Assembly: GCF_009498525.1 (NCBI RefSeq)
Contig: NZ_QSNT01000004.1
Location: 252,932-316,931 of the forward strand
DNA length: 64,000 bases
Direction: 5' to 3'
Origin: Rhizobium sp. ICMP 5592
GTDB taxonomy: Bacteria > Pseudomonadota > Alphaproteobacteria > Rhizobiales > Rhizobiaceae
Shown here: positions 16,255-25,101 of the stretch, in pieces
Layout of the letters: the number at the start of each line of letters is the position of its first letter
Numbering within the stretch: the stretch's first letter is position 1
Notes under the pieces: model-generated
Database searches by the model: none
What the model saw: the letters and a program-made list of their open reading frames with translations, nothing else
Told to the model about the DNA's origin: nothing
Program-made: the position numbers and the translations under genes

Positions 16255-17639
16255 CCACCATACCAAATTATCGCCGCATCGCCGTTCTCGACATCGGCAA
16301 GACCAACGCCAAGGTCGTCGTGCTCGACGCGCAAAGCGGCGCAGAGATTGCCGCTATACGAACGACCAACACAGTGCTGAAGATCGGTCCCTATCCGCAC
16401 TACGATATCGAGCGGCTATGGGCTTTCGTCATCGGGGCGCTGAAGAGCTTTGCCGCGACGCCGGGCTTCGACGCGATCTCGATCACCACCCATGGCGCCT
16501 CCGCCGTGCTTCTCACCGCCGATGGCAACCTTGCCTTGCCGGTGCTCGACTACGAGCATGTCTATCCGATCGACATCCAGGAAGCCTATGACCGGCTGCG
16601 CCCACCCTTCAGCGAGACATTTTCGCCTGGGCTTTCGGGCGGGCTCAATGTCGGTGCGCAGATCCATTATCAGAAAAGCCAGTTTCCGAACGATTTCGCC
16701 AGCGTCCGCGCCATCCTCACCTATCCGCAATATTGGGCGTTCCGGCTGACCGGCGTCGCCGCCAACGAGGTGACCTCGCTCGGCTGCCATACGGATCTGT
16801 GGAATCCGACGACGGGTGCCTACTCCTCGCTTGTCGATACGCTCGGCATTCGCGCGTTGATGGCGCCGATCCGATCCGCCTTCGACGCTCTCGGACCTGT
16901 CTTGCCCAGGATTGCCACGGAGATTGGTATAAATACGCCGGTTCCGGTCTATTGCGGTATTCATGATTCCAACGCCTCGTTGCTGCCGCATCTGGTGGAC
17001 AATGAAGCACCCTTCGCTGTCGTGTCGACCGGCACCTGGGTGATCAGCTTCGCGGTCGGCGGCGATCTCGAGCATCTCGATCCCAGACGCGATGCGCTCG
17101 CCAATGTCGACGCCTATGGCCGCGCCGTCCCCTCATCCCGTTTCATGGGCGGGCGGGAGTTCGAAATTCTGGCGGCGGAAATCGGTCAGGCAGCGCCCAA
17201 TGCCGTCGGCGAGGCGCTCGAAACCGTGATTAGCAGGGGCCTCATGCTGCTGCCGAACGTGGTCGAGGGCTCCGGCCCTTTTCCCGGCAAGAAAATGTGC
17301 TGGATCGGCGAAGCATCGGCAAGTCCTGTAGAACGACTCGCCGCCGCCAGCCTCTATCTCGCGCTGATGACCGAGGCCTGCCTCAGCCTGATCGGCGCCA
17401 AGGGTCTGATTTTCGTCGAAGGTCCCTTCGCGCTTAATCGGGTCTATCTTTCAGCACTTTCCGCATTGACGGGATCCGAGGTCGTCGCCCTGCCCGGCTC
17501 GACCGGCACCAGCCAGGGTGCCGCGCTATTGACCGGCATCCGGCCGGCGGCCGTGACGGCGAGCCAGCCTGTCCGGGCCGAGTTGCGAGGCCTGCAAGAC
17601 TATCGCCAAACCTGGCACGCGGCGCTTGCCGGCGGCTAA
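16251..17639 (+). CDS. rhaK: FGGY-family L-rhamnulose kinase
   Basis: A 462-residue sugar kinase of the FGGY/ASKHA fold. The N-terminal phosphate loop is AVLDIGKTNAKVVVLD; ITTHGAS, the catalytic-region CGIHDSNASLLPHL and STGTWVISF are the other nucleotide or substrate segments. It phosphorylates L-rhamnulose to rhamnulose-1-phosphate, the RhaD substrate. In R. leguminosarum bv. trifolii the equivalent kinase is also needed for activity of the ABC importer, so a coupling role is likely here too. It is the last gene of the operon and converges on the LysR gene with a 3-4 bp overlap of stop codons. Confidence 0.93.
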   Translation: MTTIPNYRRIAVLDIGKTNAKVVVLDAQSGAEIAAIRTTNTVLKIGPYPHYDIERLWAFVIGALKSFAATPGFDAISITTHGASAVLLTADGNLALPVLDYEHVYPIDIQEAYDRLRPPFSETFSPGLSGGLNVGAQIHYQKSQFPNDFASVRAILTYPQYWAFRLTGVAANEVTSLGCHTDLWNPTTGAYSSLVDTLGIRALMAPIRSAFDALGPVLPRIATEIGINTPVPVYCGIHDSNASLLPHLVDNEAPFAVVSTGTWVISFAVGGDLEHLDPRRDALANVDAYGRAVPSSRFMGGREFEILAAEIGQAAPNAVGEALETVISRGLMLLPNVVEGSGPFPGKKMCWIGEASASPVERLAAASLYLALMTEACLSLIGAKGLIFVEGPFALNRVYLSALSALTGSEVVALPGSTGTSQGAALLTGIRPAAVTASQPVRAELRGLQDYRQTWHAALAGG

Positions 17640-18532
17640 GGAAACGCCGATCCGGTCCGCAACTGCTCCACGGCAAAATCGACAAAGGCGCGCGTCTTCG
17701 CGGAGACGTGCCGGCCTTCTGGATGCACGACATGGATCGGCAGTGGCTCCTCCTCGAAATCCTCCAGAATGATGTGCAGCCGGCCTTCGGCAACCGGCTT
17801 CGCGACCTGATAGGACAGCGTGCGGGCCAGACCCCAACCGCTCGATGCCGCCGAAATCGAGGCTTCGACCGAGTTACAGAACAAACGCGGATGGAGTGTC
17901 GGAGAGAGCCTGCCTTCAGGGCCAAAATGCCAGTCGAGCGGCGCGGATGATCCGGTGTTAGCAATGATCGTATGGCCGACGAGATCGGCAGGGGTCTGCG
18001 GCACACCATGGCGCTCGAAATAGGAAGGTGCGCCACAGACGACGCGGCGCACGGTGCCGATCTTGACGGCATTGTAGCTGGAATCCGGCAAGCGGCCGAT
18101 GCGAATGGCGACATCGATCCCCTCTTCCACCAGATTGACGATACGGTCGAACAACAGCACGCGGCCGGTGACCGCCGGATGCAAGGCCAGAAAGTCGGTG
18201 ACGATCGGCATGATGTAATATTGCCCGAACAATACCGGCGCGGTGACCGTCAACATGCCGGAGGGCGTCGCATAGGCACCGCCGGCCGACGCCTCGGCCT
18301 CATCGATATCGCTAAGAATCCGACGACAATCCTCGACATAATGACGCCCTTGCGCTGTCAGTTTCACCGATCGCGTAGAACGCAGAAACAGCCGCGCGCC
18401 GGTCACCTCCTCCAGAAAGGCGATCGCGCGGGTCACGACCGGCGGGCTCATATGCAACTGCCGAGCCGCGGCGGCGAAACTGCCGGCATCAGCCACTTTC
18501 ACCAGCACTTTCATGCATTGCAGCCTGTCCAA
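17636..18532 (-). CDS. LysR-family transcriptional regulator
   Basis: A 298-residue LysR protein. The N-terminal winged helix has GSFAAAARQLHMSPPVVTRAIAFLEEVTGARLFLRSTRSVKLT; the rest is the periplasmic-binding-like effector domain. The start is probably TTG at 18532 (product begins LDRLQCMKVLVKV, as in this subfamily), because GGGAGAG lies six to eight bases upstream; ATG 18514 would cut into the first helix. It is divergent from the glutathione transferase gene (130 bp gap), the usual arrangement for a LysR regulator and its target. Effector unknown. It converges with rhaK and is unlikely to belong to the rhamnose system. Confidence 0.85.
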   Translation of the reverse strand: MDRLQCMKVLVKVADAGSFAAAARQLHMSPPVVTRAIAFLEEVTGARLFLRSTRSVKLTAQGRHYVEDCRRILSDIDEAEASAGGAYATPSGMLTVTAPVLFGQYYIMPIVTDFLALHPAVTGRVLLFDRIVNLVEEGIDVAIRIGRLPDSSYNAVKIGTVRRVVCGAPSYFERHGVPQTPADLVGHTIIANTGSSAPLDWHFGPEGRLSPTLHPRLFCNSVEASISAASSGWGLARTLSYQVAKPVAEGRLHIILEDFEEEPLPIHVVHPEGRHVSAKTRAFVDFAVEQLRTGSAFP

Positions 18533-18662
18533 CCGTCTCTCCCAGGTTGATCGCAATTATTTCGTATTTTGGAATAGTCTCTTGCTTACTATCGTACTTC
18601 TGTTCTCAGGCGGAAACAATCATGTTTGCTCCGGGTCCACCCCACCACTTGGAGACCAAAAC

Positions 18663-19283
18663 ATGAAGCTCTATTTCCATCCGCTATCCGGCCATGCCCA
18701 TCGCGCCCGATTGTTTATCTCCTTGATCGGCGTTGATGCCGATATCGTCGAGGTTGACCTTGCCAAGGGCGAACATAAGACGCCGGCATTCCTGGCGATC
18801 AATCCTTTTGGGCAGGTTCCGGTGCTGGATGATGGCCACGGCGTCATCATCGCCGACTCCACTGCCATCCTCGTCTATCTTGCGAAGAAATACGCTGAGA
18901 AGAGTTGGTTGCCAGAGGACGCGGCCGGCGCCGCCGCCGTGCAGCGCTGGCTTTCGGTGGCCTCGGGCCAGATCGCCTACGGCCCCTGTGCCGCCCGCCT
19001 TGTCACCGTCTTCGGCGCCAAGTTTGATGCGGATGAGGTGATCGCACGCGCCCATGCCATCCTGACGCTGATCGACGCCGAGCTTGCCAGCCGCCAATGG
19101 ATCGCGGCGAACCATCCGACCATCGCCGACGTCGCGCTCTACAGCTACATCGCCCGCGCGCCGGAGGGCAATGTCGACCGCTTCCGGTATCACAACGTCA
19201 CCGCCTGGCTTGCCCGCATCGAAGCGCTTCCGGGTTTCTTCCCTTTCCAGAAGACTCCGATCGGTATTGCCGACGCGGCCTGA
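18663..19283 (+). CDS. Glutathione S-transferase family protein
   Basis: A 206-residue GST with an N-terminal thioredoxin-like domain (residues 1-78) and an all-helical C-terminal domain. The cis-Pro of the glutathione site is Pro53 in FGQVPVLDD, and the gamma-glutamyl contact is ADSTAIL (64-70). It likely conjugates glutathione to electrophiles or acts as a thiol-dependent reductase. ATG 18663 has TTGGAGA upstream. It forms a pair with the PPOX-type protein 21 bp downstream and is divergent from the LysR gene. Confidence 0.88.
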   Translation: MKLYFHPLSGHAHRARLFISLIGVDADIVEVDLAKGEHKTPAFLAINPFGQVPVLDDGHGVIIADSTAILVYLAKKYAEKSWLPEDAAGAAAVQRWLSVASGQIAYGPCAARLVTVFGAKFDADEVIARAHAILTLIDAELASRQWIAANHPTIADVALYSYIARAPEGNVDRFRYHNVTAWLARIEALPGFFPFQKTPIGIADAA

Positions 19284-19304
19284 GGCTCATTGAAAGACCC
19301 AATC

Positions 19305-20297
19305 ATGTTCACCGCCGACAAAGCTGAAGATGTCTCTCCCTGGCATGCCGGGGAAATCGCCCTGCAGAAAACGGTCGGGGTAGCGGAGCGGATGGGCGAG
19401 GTTGGTCAGCGCGTGCTGCGCGATCATCTCATCGACCAGCACCGCGCCTTCTATCCGCAACTGCCCTTCATCGTACTCGGCAGCGTCGATGCCGCGGGCG
19501 ACGTCTGGGCGACACTGCGAGCCGCCCGCCCCGGCTTCCTGCATAGCCCCAACATCCATACGCTCAGCGTTGACCTTGCTCGTGATCCGTCCGATCCCAC
19601 CGATGCGGGCATGGAGAATGGCGACGCCATCGGCATGCTTGGAATCGAGCTTCATACCCGCCGCCGCAACCGGCTGAACGGCACGATCCGCCGGCATGGA
19701 AATGATGGCTTTGATGTCTCGGTCGCTCAGGCCTACGGCAACTGTCCAAAGTACATTCAGCTTCGGGACTTCACCCTTGTCCGCGATCCGTCCAAACAGA
19801 CAGATCTGCCAGCGCAACACCTGACCGCGCTCGACGCCAGGGCAAAGGAAATGATTGCCAACGCCGACACTTTTTTCGTTGCCTCCTATGTGGACCGCGA
19901 GAACGGGCGAAGGCAGGTGGACGTCTCACATCGCGGCGGCAAAGCGGGCTTCGTGCGTATCGGCAGCGACAGCGTGCTGACCATTCCGGATTTTGCCGGC
20001 AACCTGTTCTTCAACACGCTCGGCAATATCGTCCTCAATCCAAAGGCGGGACTGGTCTTCGCGGATTTTGAGAGCGGCGAGCTGCTGCAACTCACCGGCG
20101 AAGCGGAGATCATTCTGGATTCGCCGGAGATATCAGTCTTTCAGGGTGCGGAACGATTGTGGCGCTTCACGCCGCGCAAGATCGCCCGTCGCCCAGACGC
20201 CTTGCCGCAGCGCTGGAAATTCCGCGAGGACGGCTGGTCGCCCAGTTCGCTGATAACCGGGAGCTGGAATGCCACCGGCGGTGCCGAAGGCGGTTAA
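19305..20297 (+). CDS. Pyridoxamine 5'-phosphate oxidase-like flavoprotein
   Basis: A 330-residue protein whose C-terminal half is a split-barrel FMN-binding (PPOX-type) domain: DTFFVASYVDRENGRRQVDVSHRGGKAGFVRI followed by LTIPDFAGNLFFNTLGNIVLNPKAGLVFADFE is the hallmark stretch. The N-terminal half has its own beta-barrel-like segment (FIVLGSVDAAGDVWATL). Members usually bind a flavin and some lead into ferredoxin-type domains, which this one lacks. The role is unknown, probably redox. It follows the GST gene closely and shares its direction, so the two are likely co-transcribed and under the divergent LysR regulator. Confidence 0.8.
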   Translation: MFTADKAEDVSPWHAGEIALQKTVGVAERMGEVGQRVLRDHLIDQHRAFYPQLPFIVLGSVDAAGDVWATLRAARPGFLHSPNIHTLSVDLARDPSDPTDAGMENGDAIGMLGIELHTRRRNRLNGTIRRHGNDGFDVSVAQAYGNCPKYIQLRDFTLVRDPSKQTDLPAQHLTALDARAKEMIANADTFFVASYVDRENGRRQVDVSHRGGKAGFVRIGSDSVLTIPDFAGNLFFNTLGNIVLNPKAGLVFADFESGELLQLTGEAEIILDSPEISVFQGAERLWRFTPRKIARRPDALPQRWKFREDGWSPSSLITGSWNATGGAEGG

Positions 20298-20585
20298 GAA
20301 ACGTCCGCAACCCATTAAATTCCAGGGGCGGCCCTTCGACGAAAACGCCCTGAAAATCGCAAAAGTTGTCTTCGTGACGGTTATTTTCTTGCGGAATCGT
20401 ACTAATATTCCTACAGAAACTACCCGTATGAGCACTTTTGAGGTCAAAAATGTCCGAAAGCGCTCATCGGCCTCGATGTAATTTCCTGTCCCCATTTCAG
20501 GGCGCCTTGCGGCAGTTCGCGCGTCACGACAGGCTATTGCGGCGGGTTCAAAGGGCGCTGCCGCGCTCATCCGAGGAGAGAGAAA

Positions 20586-21692
20586 ATGAGTCTGAAGACA
20601 TTGACGGCTGCGACCTTCGTCGCCTCGCTGGCCTTTGCGCCGCTCGCGCATGCCGATATCACCATCGGCCTGATCGCACCGCTGACCGGCCCGGTCGCCG
20701 CCTATGGCGATCAGGTCAAGAATGGCGCGGAGACCGCCATTGACGAAATCAACAAGAACGGCGGCGTTCTCGGCCAGAAGCTCGTCCTGAAGCTCGGCGA
20801 CGACGCCGGCGATCCGAAGCAGGGCGTCTCGGTTGCCAATGGCTTCGTCGGCGACAGCATTCGCTTTGTCGTTGGGCCGGTAACCTCGGGCGTCGCCATT
20901 CCGGTTTCGGATGCCCTTGCTGAAAACGGCATCCTGATGGTGACCCCGACCGCGACCGCGCCTAACCTCACCAATCGCGGCTTGACCAACATCCTGCGCA
21001 CCTGCGGTCGCGACGACCAGCAGGCCACCGTCGCGGCCGACTACGTGGTGAAGAACTTCAAGGACAAGAAGATCGCCATCCTCAACGACAAGGGCGCCTA
21101 CGGCAAGGGCCTGGCAGACGCCTTCAAGGCTACCCTCAACAAGGGCGGCGTGACAGAGGTCATCAACGATTCCCTGACCCCGGGCGAAAAGGACTACAGT
21201 GCCCTGACGGCAAAGCTGAAGCAGGCCGGCGTCGACCTGATCTACTTCGGCGGCTATCACCCGGAAGCCGGTCTGCTTGCCCGCCAGCTAAAGGATATTT
21301 CCGTCAAGGCGACGATCATCGGCGGCGACGGCCTGTCCAACAGCGAATACTGGGCGATCGCCAATGAGGCCGCTGCCGGTACGATCTTCACCAACGCATC
21401 CGACGCCCTGAAGAACCCGGATTCGCAGAGCGCCGTCGCGGCCCTGAAGGCCCGCAACATTCCGACCGAAGCCTTCACGCTGAATGCCTATGCCGCCGTG
21501 CAGGTGCTGAAGGCCGGCATCGAAAAGGCCGGTAAGGCCGATGACGCGGAAGCTGTCGGCACCGCCCTGAAGACCGGCGAGCCAATCGACACCGCCATCG
21601 GCAAGGTCACTTACGGCGAAACCGGCGACCTGACCTCGCAGAGCTTCTCGCTCTACAAGTGGGAAGCCGGCAAGATCGTTTCGGCCGAATAA
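20586..21692 (+). CDS. Branched-chain amino-acid-type ABC binding protein (LivK/LivJ family), orphan
   Basis: A 368-residue periplasmic-binding-protein-1 fold protein. A signal peptide (about residues 1-23, ending APLAHA) precedes DITIGLIAPLTGPVAAYGDQVKNGAE, the typical start of Leu/Ile/Val-binding proteins. VGPVTSGVAIPVSDALAENGILMVTPTATAPNLT is the ligand-site region. It would bind branched-chain or other amino acids in the periplasm. No liv permease or ATPase genes are next to it, so it must share a transporter encoded elsewhere. GAGGAGAGAGAAA lies just upstream of the start. A perfect terminator follows. Confidence 0.9.
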   Translation: MSLKTLTAATFVASLAFAPLAHADITIGLIAPLTGPVAAYGDQVKNGAETAIDEINKNGGVLGQKLVLKLGDDAGDPKQGVSVANGFVGDSIRFVVGPVTSGVAIPVSDALAENGILMVTPTATAPNLTNRGLTNILRTCGRDDQQATVAADYVVKNFKDKKIAILNDKGAYGKGLADAFKATLNKGGVTEVINDSLTPGEKDYSALTAKLKQAGVDLIYFGGYHPEAGLLARQLKDISVKATIIGGDGLSNSEYWAIANEAAAGTIFTNASDALKNPDSQSAVAALKARNIPTEAFTLNAYAAVQVLKAGIEKAGKADDAEAVGTALKTGEPIDTAIGKVTYGETGDLTSQSFSLYKWEAGKIVSAE

Positions 21693-21718
21693 GCCGTAGC
21701 AATCAAGTCTTTAATATT

Positions 21719-21747
21719 TGCCGGGCCATAAGTGGCCCGGCATTTTT
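21719..21747 (+). terminator. Rho-independent terminator of the LivK-type gene
   Basis: TGCCGGGCCA (21719-21728), loop TAAG, TGGCCCGGCA (21733-21742), then TTTTT. The 10-bp stem is perfect. Confidence 0.92.
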
Positions 21748-21773
21748 ATGTCTTTCGATATTGTCGGCCCGCG

Positions 21774-22598
21774 TCAGCAGACGGTACGAAAGCGATCGAC
21801 GCAGGTGGAGAGGACTTCTTCGCCCGGCCTTTTCCACCAATTCGCTTCCGAGAAGATTTCCACTTCCTGCGCGCCGACATAGCCGGCCTTCTCGATGGCA
21901 GCGCGGATACGCTTCAGGTCGATGACACCGTCGCCCATCATGCCGCGATCGAGCAGCAGATCCGTGGTCGGCACCAGCCAGTCGCAGATGTGGTGCGCCA
22001 GGATCTGGCTATTGGCCCCGGCGCGGGCGATCTGTTCGTAAAGTTTCGGGTCCCACCAGACATGATAGACGTCGATGGCAACGCCGACACCGTCGCCCAA
22101 GAGGTCGCAAATGTCGAGCGCCTGTTCCAGCGTGTTTACGCAGGCGCGGTCGGCGGCATACATCGGATGCAGCGGTTCGATCGCCAGCGGAATGCCAGCG
22201 TTGCGGGCATGCGGCAGGATTGTCGCGATACCGTCCGCCACCATTTCACGGGCTCGGCCGATGTCTTTCGATCCCTTGGGCAGGCCACCGACGACAAGCA
22301 CGAGGCAATCGGCGTTCAGCGCCGCCGCCTCGTCGATCGCCCGCCTGTTGTCGTCGATTGCTGCCTTCAAACCCTCGGCATCGGCCGCCGGAAACATACC
22401 ACCACGGCAAAGGCCGGTCACCTGCAGCCGGTTATCGGCAACAATACGGGCGGCCTCCGAAAGACCGATCTTGTGCACCTGATCGCGCCAGGGTGCGATC
22501 GCGACGATATCCTGCTTCAGGCAGGCCTCGACCGCCTGACGCATGTCATATTGCTGGCGCACGGTCGCAAGATTGATGGACAGGCCCGATATAGCCAT
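21774..22598 (-). CDS. Sugar phosphate isomerase/epimerase family protein (AP-endonuclease-2 TIM barrel)
   Basis: A 274-residue xylose-isomerase-like TIM barrel. Metal-site segments are AIEPLHPMYAADR (Glu), VAIDVYHVWWDP (Asp/His), ILAHHICDWLVP (His/Asp) and VGAQEVEIFSE (Glu), which together form the usual divalent-metal centre. Enzymes of this family epimerise or isomerise keto-sugars and cyclitol intermediates. It is the last gene of a three-gene unit with the DUF993 protein and the Gfo/Idh/MocA dehydrogenase. ATG 22598 has GGGAGGATCAG upstream. The substrate is unknown. Confidence 0.83.
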   Translation of the reverse strand: MAISGLSINLATVRQQYDMRQAVEACLKQDIVAIAPWRDQVHKIGLSEAARIVADNRLQVTGLCRGGMFPAADAEGLKAAIDDNRRAIDEAAALNADCLVLVVGGLPKGSKDIGRAREMVADGIATILPHARNAGIPLAIEPLHPMYAADRACVNTLEQALDICDLLGDGVGVAIDVYHVWWDPKLYEQIARAGANSQILAHHICDWLVPTTDLLLDRGMMGDGVIDLKRIRAAIEKAGYVGAQEVEIFSEANWWKRPGEEVLSTCVDRFRTVC

Positions 22599-22627
22599 TC
22601 TGCTGATCCTCCCAGATCTATCCTCGA

Positions 22628-23803
22628 TTAGGCGACACCGACCGTTGCAAGAATCGTCTTCATCCGTTGCACGGCAAGATCGGGATCCCTTAGAACACGC
22701 GCCATATCCGCCAGTCGAAAGAGCTCCGAAAGATGCACGACGGAGCGCGTGCTTTGCTGGCCACCCAGCATCTGAAAATGATCCTGGAAGCCGTTGAGAT
22801 AGGCGAGGAAGACGACGCCGGTCTTGTAGAAGCGGGTCGGCGCCTTGAAAATATGGCGCGACAGCGGAACGGTGGGCGCCAGTATCCGGTGAAAGGCATC
22901 GAGATCGTTCTGAGCCAGCTTGGAAAGAGCAGCGCTTGCCGCCGGCGCAATGGCGTCGAAGATACCCAGCAGCGCGTGCGAATAGCCCTGGCTGTCACCG
23001 GCGATCAGTTCGGCATAGTTGAAATCGTCGCCGGTATACATCTTGACTGAGGGATCGAGACGGCGGCGCATGACGATCTCTTTTTCGGCCGAGAGCAGCG
23101 AGATCTTGACGCCATCCACCTTGGCGGCGTTGTCGTTGATGATGGCGACCGCCGTCTCCATGGCGCGCAGATCATCCGATGACCCCCAATAGCCCGCCAG
23201 CGCCGGATCGAACATCGAACCGAGCCAGTGGATCATCACCGGCTCCTTCACCTGTCCGAGAATGCGGTTATAGACGCGGATATAATCGTCCGGCCCCTTG
23301 GCCGCAGCAGCAAGCGCACGGCTCGCCATCAGGATGATGCGCCCGCCCTGGCCTTCGACGAAGACGATCTGCTCCTCATAGGCGCGGATGACGTCATCAA
23401 TGGTGACGTCAGGACCGGGAGCGAGATGATCGGTGCCGGCACCATAGGCGATCAGCGCGTCCGGACGATTGCGGGCGGCCGACTGTGCGTGGGTGATCAG
23501 CTCCTTGGCGCCGGTCCAGTCGAGGCCCATGCCGCGCTGCGCCGTGTCCATGGCTTCCGCCACGCCAAGACCGAGATCCCAGAGATACTCGCGAAACGCG
23601 ATCGTCCGTTCCCAGTCGATGTTGCGGTCGAGCCAGGGATCGTTATCGGCGAGCGGATCGACGACCACATGAGCCGCCGCATAGGCAACGCGATTGAAGC
23701 GATGGCCGCCAGCCGGGCGCTCCGGTGGCGAAAGCGGCGTGTTGGCGACGGTGAAATCAACAAGCTTACCGTCGACGATCGGCAAACGCAGGGTCTTCGT
23801 CAT
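22628..23803 (-). CDS. DUF993 / dihydrodipicolinate-synthase-family protein
   Basis: A 391-residue protein matching the DUF993 group, distantly related to the DapA/NAL class I aldolase barrel. Notable stretches are YGAGTDHLAPG, IILMASRALAAAAKGPDDY, PVMIHWLGSMFDP, KVDGVKISLL (a possible Schiff-base Lys) and KMYTGDDFNYAELIAGD. The family is not biochemically well defined. Its place between an isomerase and an NAD-dependent sugar dehydrogenase suggests a carbon-carbon cleavage or hydrolysis step in a sugar or cyclitol oxidation path. The ribosome site GGAGGCCGAGATC precedes the start. Confidence 0.82.
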   Translation of the reverse strand: MTKTLRLPIVDGKLVDFTVANTPLSPPERPAGGHRFNRVAYAAAHVVVDPLADNDPWLDRNIDWERTIAFREYLWDLGLGVAEAMDTAQRGMGLDWTGAKELITHAQSAARNRPDALIAYGAGTDHLAPGPDVTIDDVIRAYEEQIVFVEGQGGRIILMASRALAAAAKGPDDYIRVYNRILGQVKEPVMIHWLGSMFDPALAGYWGSSDDLRAMETAVAIINDNAAKVDGVKISLLSAEKEIVMRRRLDPSVKMYTGDDFNYAELIAGDSQGYSHALLGIFDAIAPAASAALSKLAQNDLDAFHRILAPTVPLSRHIFKAPTRFYKTGVVFLAYLNGFQDHFQMLGGQQSTRSVVHLSELFRLADMARVLRDPDLAVQRMKTILATVGVA

Positions 23804-23815
23804 GATCTCGGCCTC

Positions 23816-24973
23816 CTAGCGGGCGGCAAGTGTGGGAACGTCAATCCAGCGGCGCTCCGACCAGCTCTTCTGAGCAAGCTCGGCAAGCTGAACTCCCTTG
23901 GCGCCTTCGCGAAGCGTGAATTTCCACGGCGCATCCTCGGCAACATGGCGCAGGAAGCCCTCCCACTGCGCCTTGAACCCATTGTCGAAGACCTGCGTAT
24001 CCGGCACTTCGTCCCAGGTGTCGAAGAAATTGATCGTCTGTGGCTGATCCGGATTCCATACCGGCTTTGGCGTGTTGACGCGATGCTGTGTCCAGCAGCG
24101 CATCAAGCCGCAGACCGCTGAGCCATGCGTGCCGTCGACCTGGAAGGTGACGAGATCGTCCCGACGCACACGCACGGCCCAGGAGGAATTGATATGGGCG
24201 ACGATACCGCCCTCAAGCTCGAAGGTGGCATAGGCGGAATCGTCGGCATCGGCGACATAGGTCTTGCCGTTTTCATCGACACGGCTTGGAATATGGGTCG
24301 CGCCGTAGCAGCTCACGGCTTTGACTTCGCCGAAGAGATTGTCGAGCACATAGCGCCAATGCGGCAGCATATCGAGGATCATGCCGCCGCCCTCGGCCTT
24401 GCGATAATTCCAGGAGGGCCGCTGCGCCTTAACGCCCCAATCGCCTTCAAAGACCCAATAGCCGAACTCGCCGCGCACCGACAAAATCTTGCCGAAAAAG
24501 CCGCTGTCGCGCAGCATGGCGATCTTGCGCAGGCCCGGCAGGAAAAGCTTGTCCTGCACCACGCCGTTTTTGACGCCGCGCCGCTCCGCCGAAGCGGCGA
24601 CCGACAGCGCCTCGTCGAGCGTTTCGGAAATCGGCTTTTCGCAATAGACATGCTTGCCAGCGGCAATCGCCCGCTCCAGCAGCGAGACGCGCATCTGCGT
24701 CGAGCCGGCGTCGAAGAAAATCGTGTTGTTCGGATCGGCGAGCGCAGCATCGAGATCGGTGGTCGTCTTGGCAACGCCATGCTTGCGGGCAATCTCGGCG
24801 ATCTTCTCAGCGTTGCGGCCGACAAGGATCGGCTCCGGTACCAATCTGTCACCGTTTGCGAGCAGCACGCCGCCCTGATCGCGGATCGCCAGGATCGAGC
24901 GCACCAGATGCTGATTGTACCCCATGCGCCCGGTTATGCCGTGCATGATGATGCCGATCGGCTTCGTCGCCAT
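23816..24973 (-). CDS. Gfo/Idh/MocA-family NAD(P)-dependent oxidoreductase
   Basis: A 385-residue dehydrogenase of the glucose-fructose oxidoreductase/inositol dehydrogenase family. An N-terminal Rossmann domain (GIIMHGITGRMGYNQH, less canonical than GxGxxG), then VYCEKPISETLDEA with the catalytic-region EKP motif near residue 120, then the C-terminal alpha/beta substrate domain. It would oxidise a hydroxyl on a sugar or cyclitol. It is the first gene of the three-gene operon. A perfect 14-bp palindrome sits 20 bp upstream of the start, matching one before the TetR gene. CGGGAGGAATG is the ribosome site. Confidence 0.87.
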   Translation of the reverse strand: MATKPIGIIMHGITGRMGYNQHLVRSILAIRDQGGVLLANGDRLVPEPILVGRNAEKIAEIARKHGVAKTTTDLDAALADPNNTIFFDAGSTQMRVSLLERAIAAGKHVYCEKPISETLDEALSVAASAERRGVKNGVVQDKLFLPGLRKIAMLRDSGFFGKILSVRGEFGYWVFEGDWGVKAQRPSWNYRKAEGGGMILDMLPHWRYVLDNLFGEVKAVSCYGATHIPSRVDENGKTYVADADDSAYATFELEGGIVAHINSSWAVRVRRDDLVTFQVDGTHGSAVCGLMRCWTQHRVNTPKPVWNPDQPQTINFFDTWDEVPDTQVFDNGFKAQWEGFLRHVAEDAPWKFTLREGAKGVQLAELAQKSWSERRWIDVPTLAAR

Positions 24974-24992
24974 AAGTCATTCCTCCCGTAAA

Positions 24993-25006
24993 TAACTATA
25001 TAGTTA
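24993..25006. promoter_or_regulatory. TetR-type operator before the dehydrogenase operon
   Basis: TAACTATATAGTTA, a perfect 14-bp palindrome 20 bp upstream of the dehydrogenase start. It differs by one base from the site at 25915-25928 before the TetR gene. Confidence 0.75.
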
Positions 25007-25101
25007 CATGACTGACACGACAAAGCGGCTCTGTCAACGATCGTCGTCAGCGATCGCCACGGCAATTATGCAGATTGCCTTGAATTAGCCGATCCGGGCT
25101 C

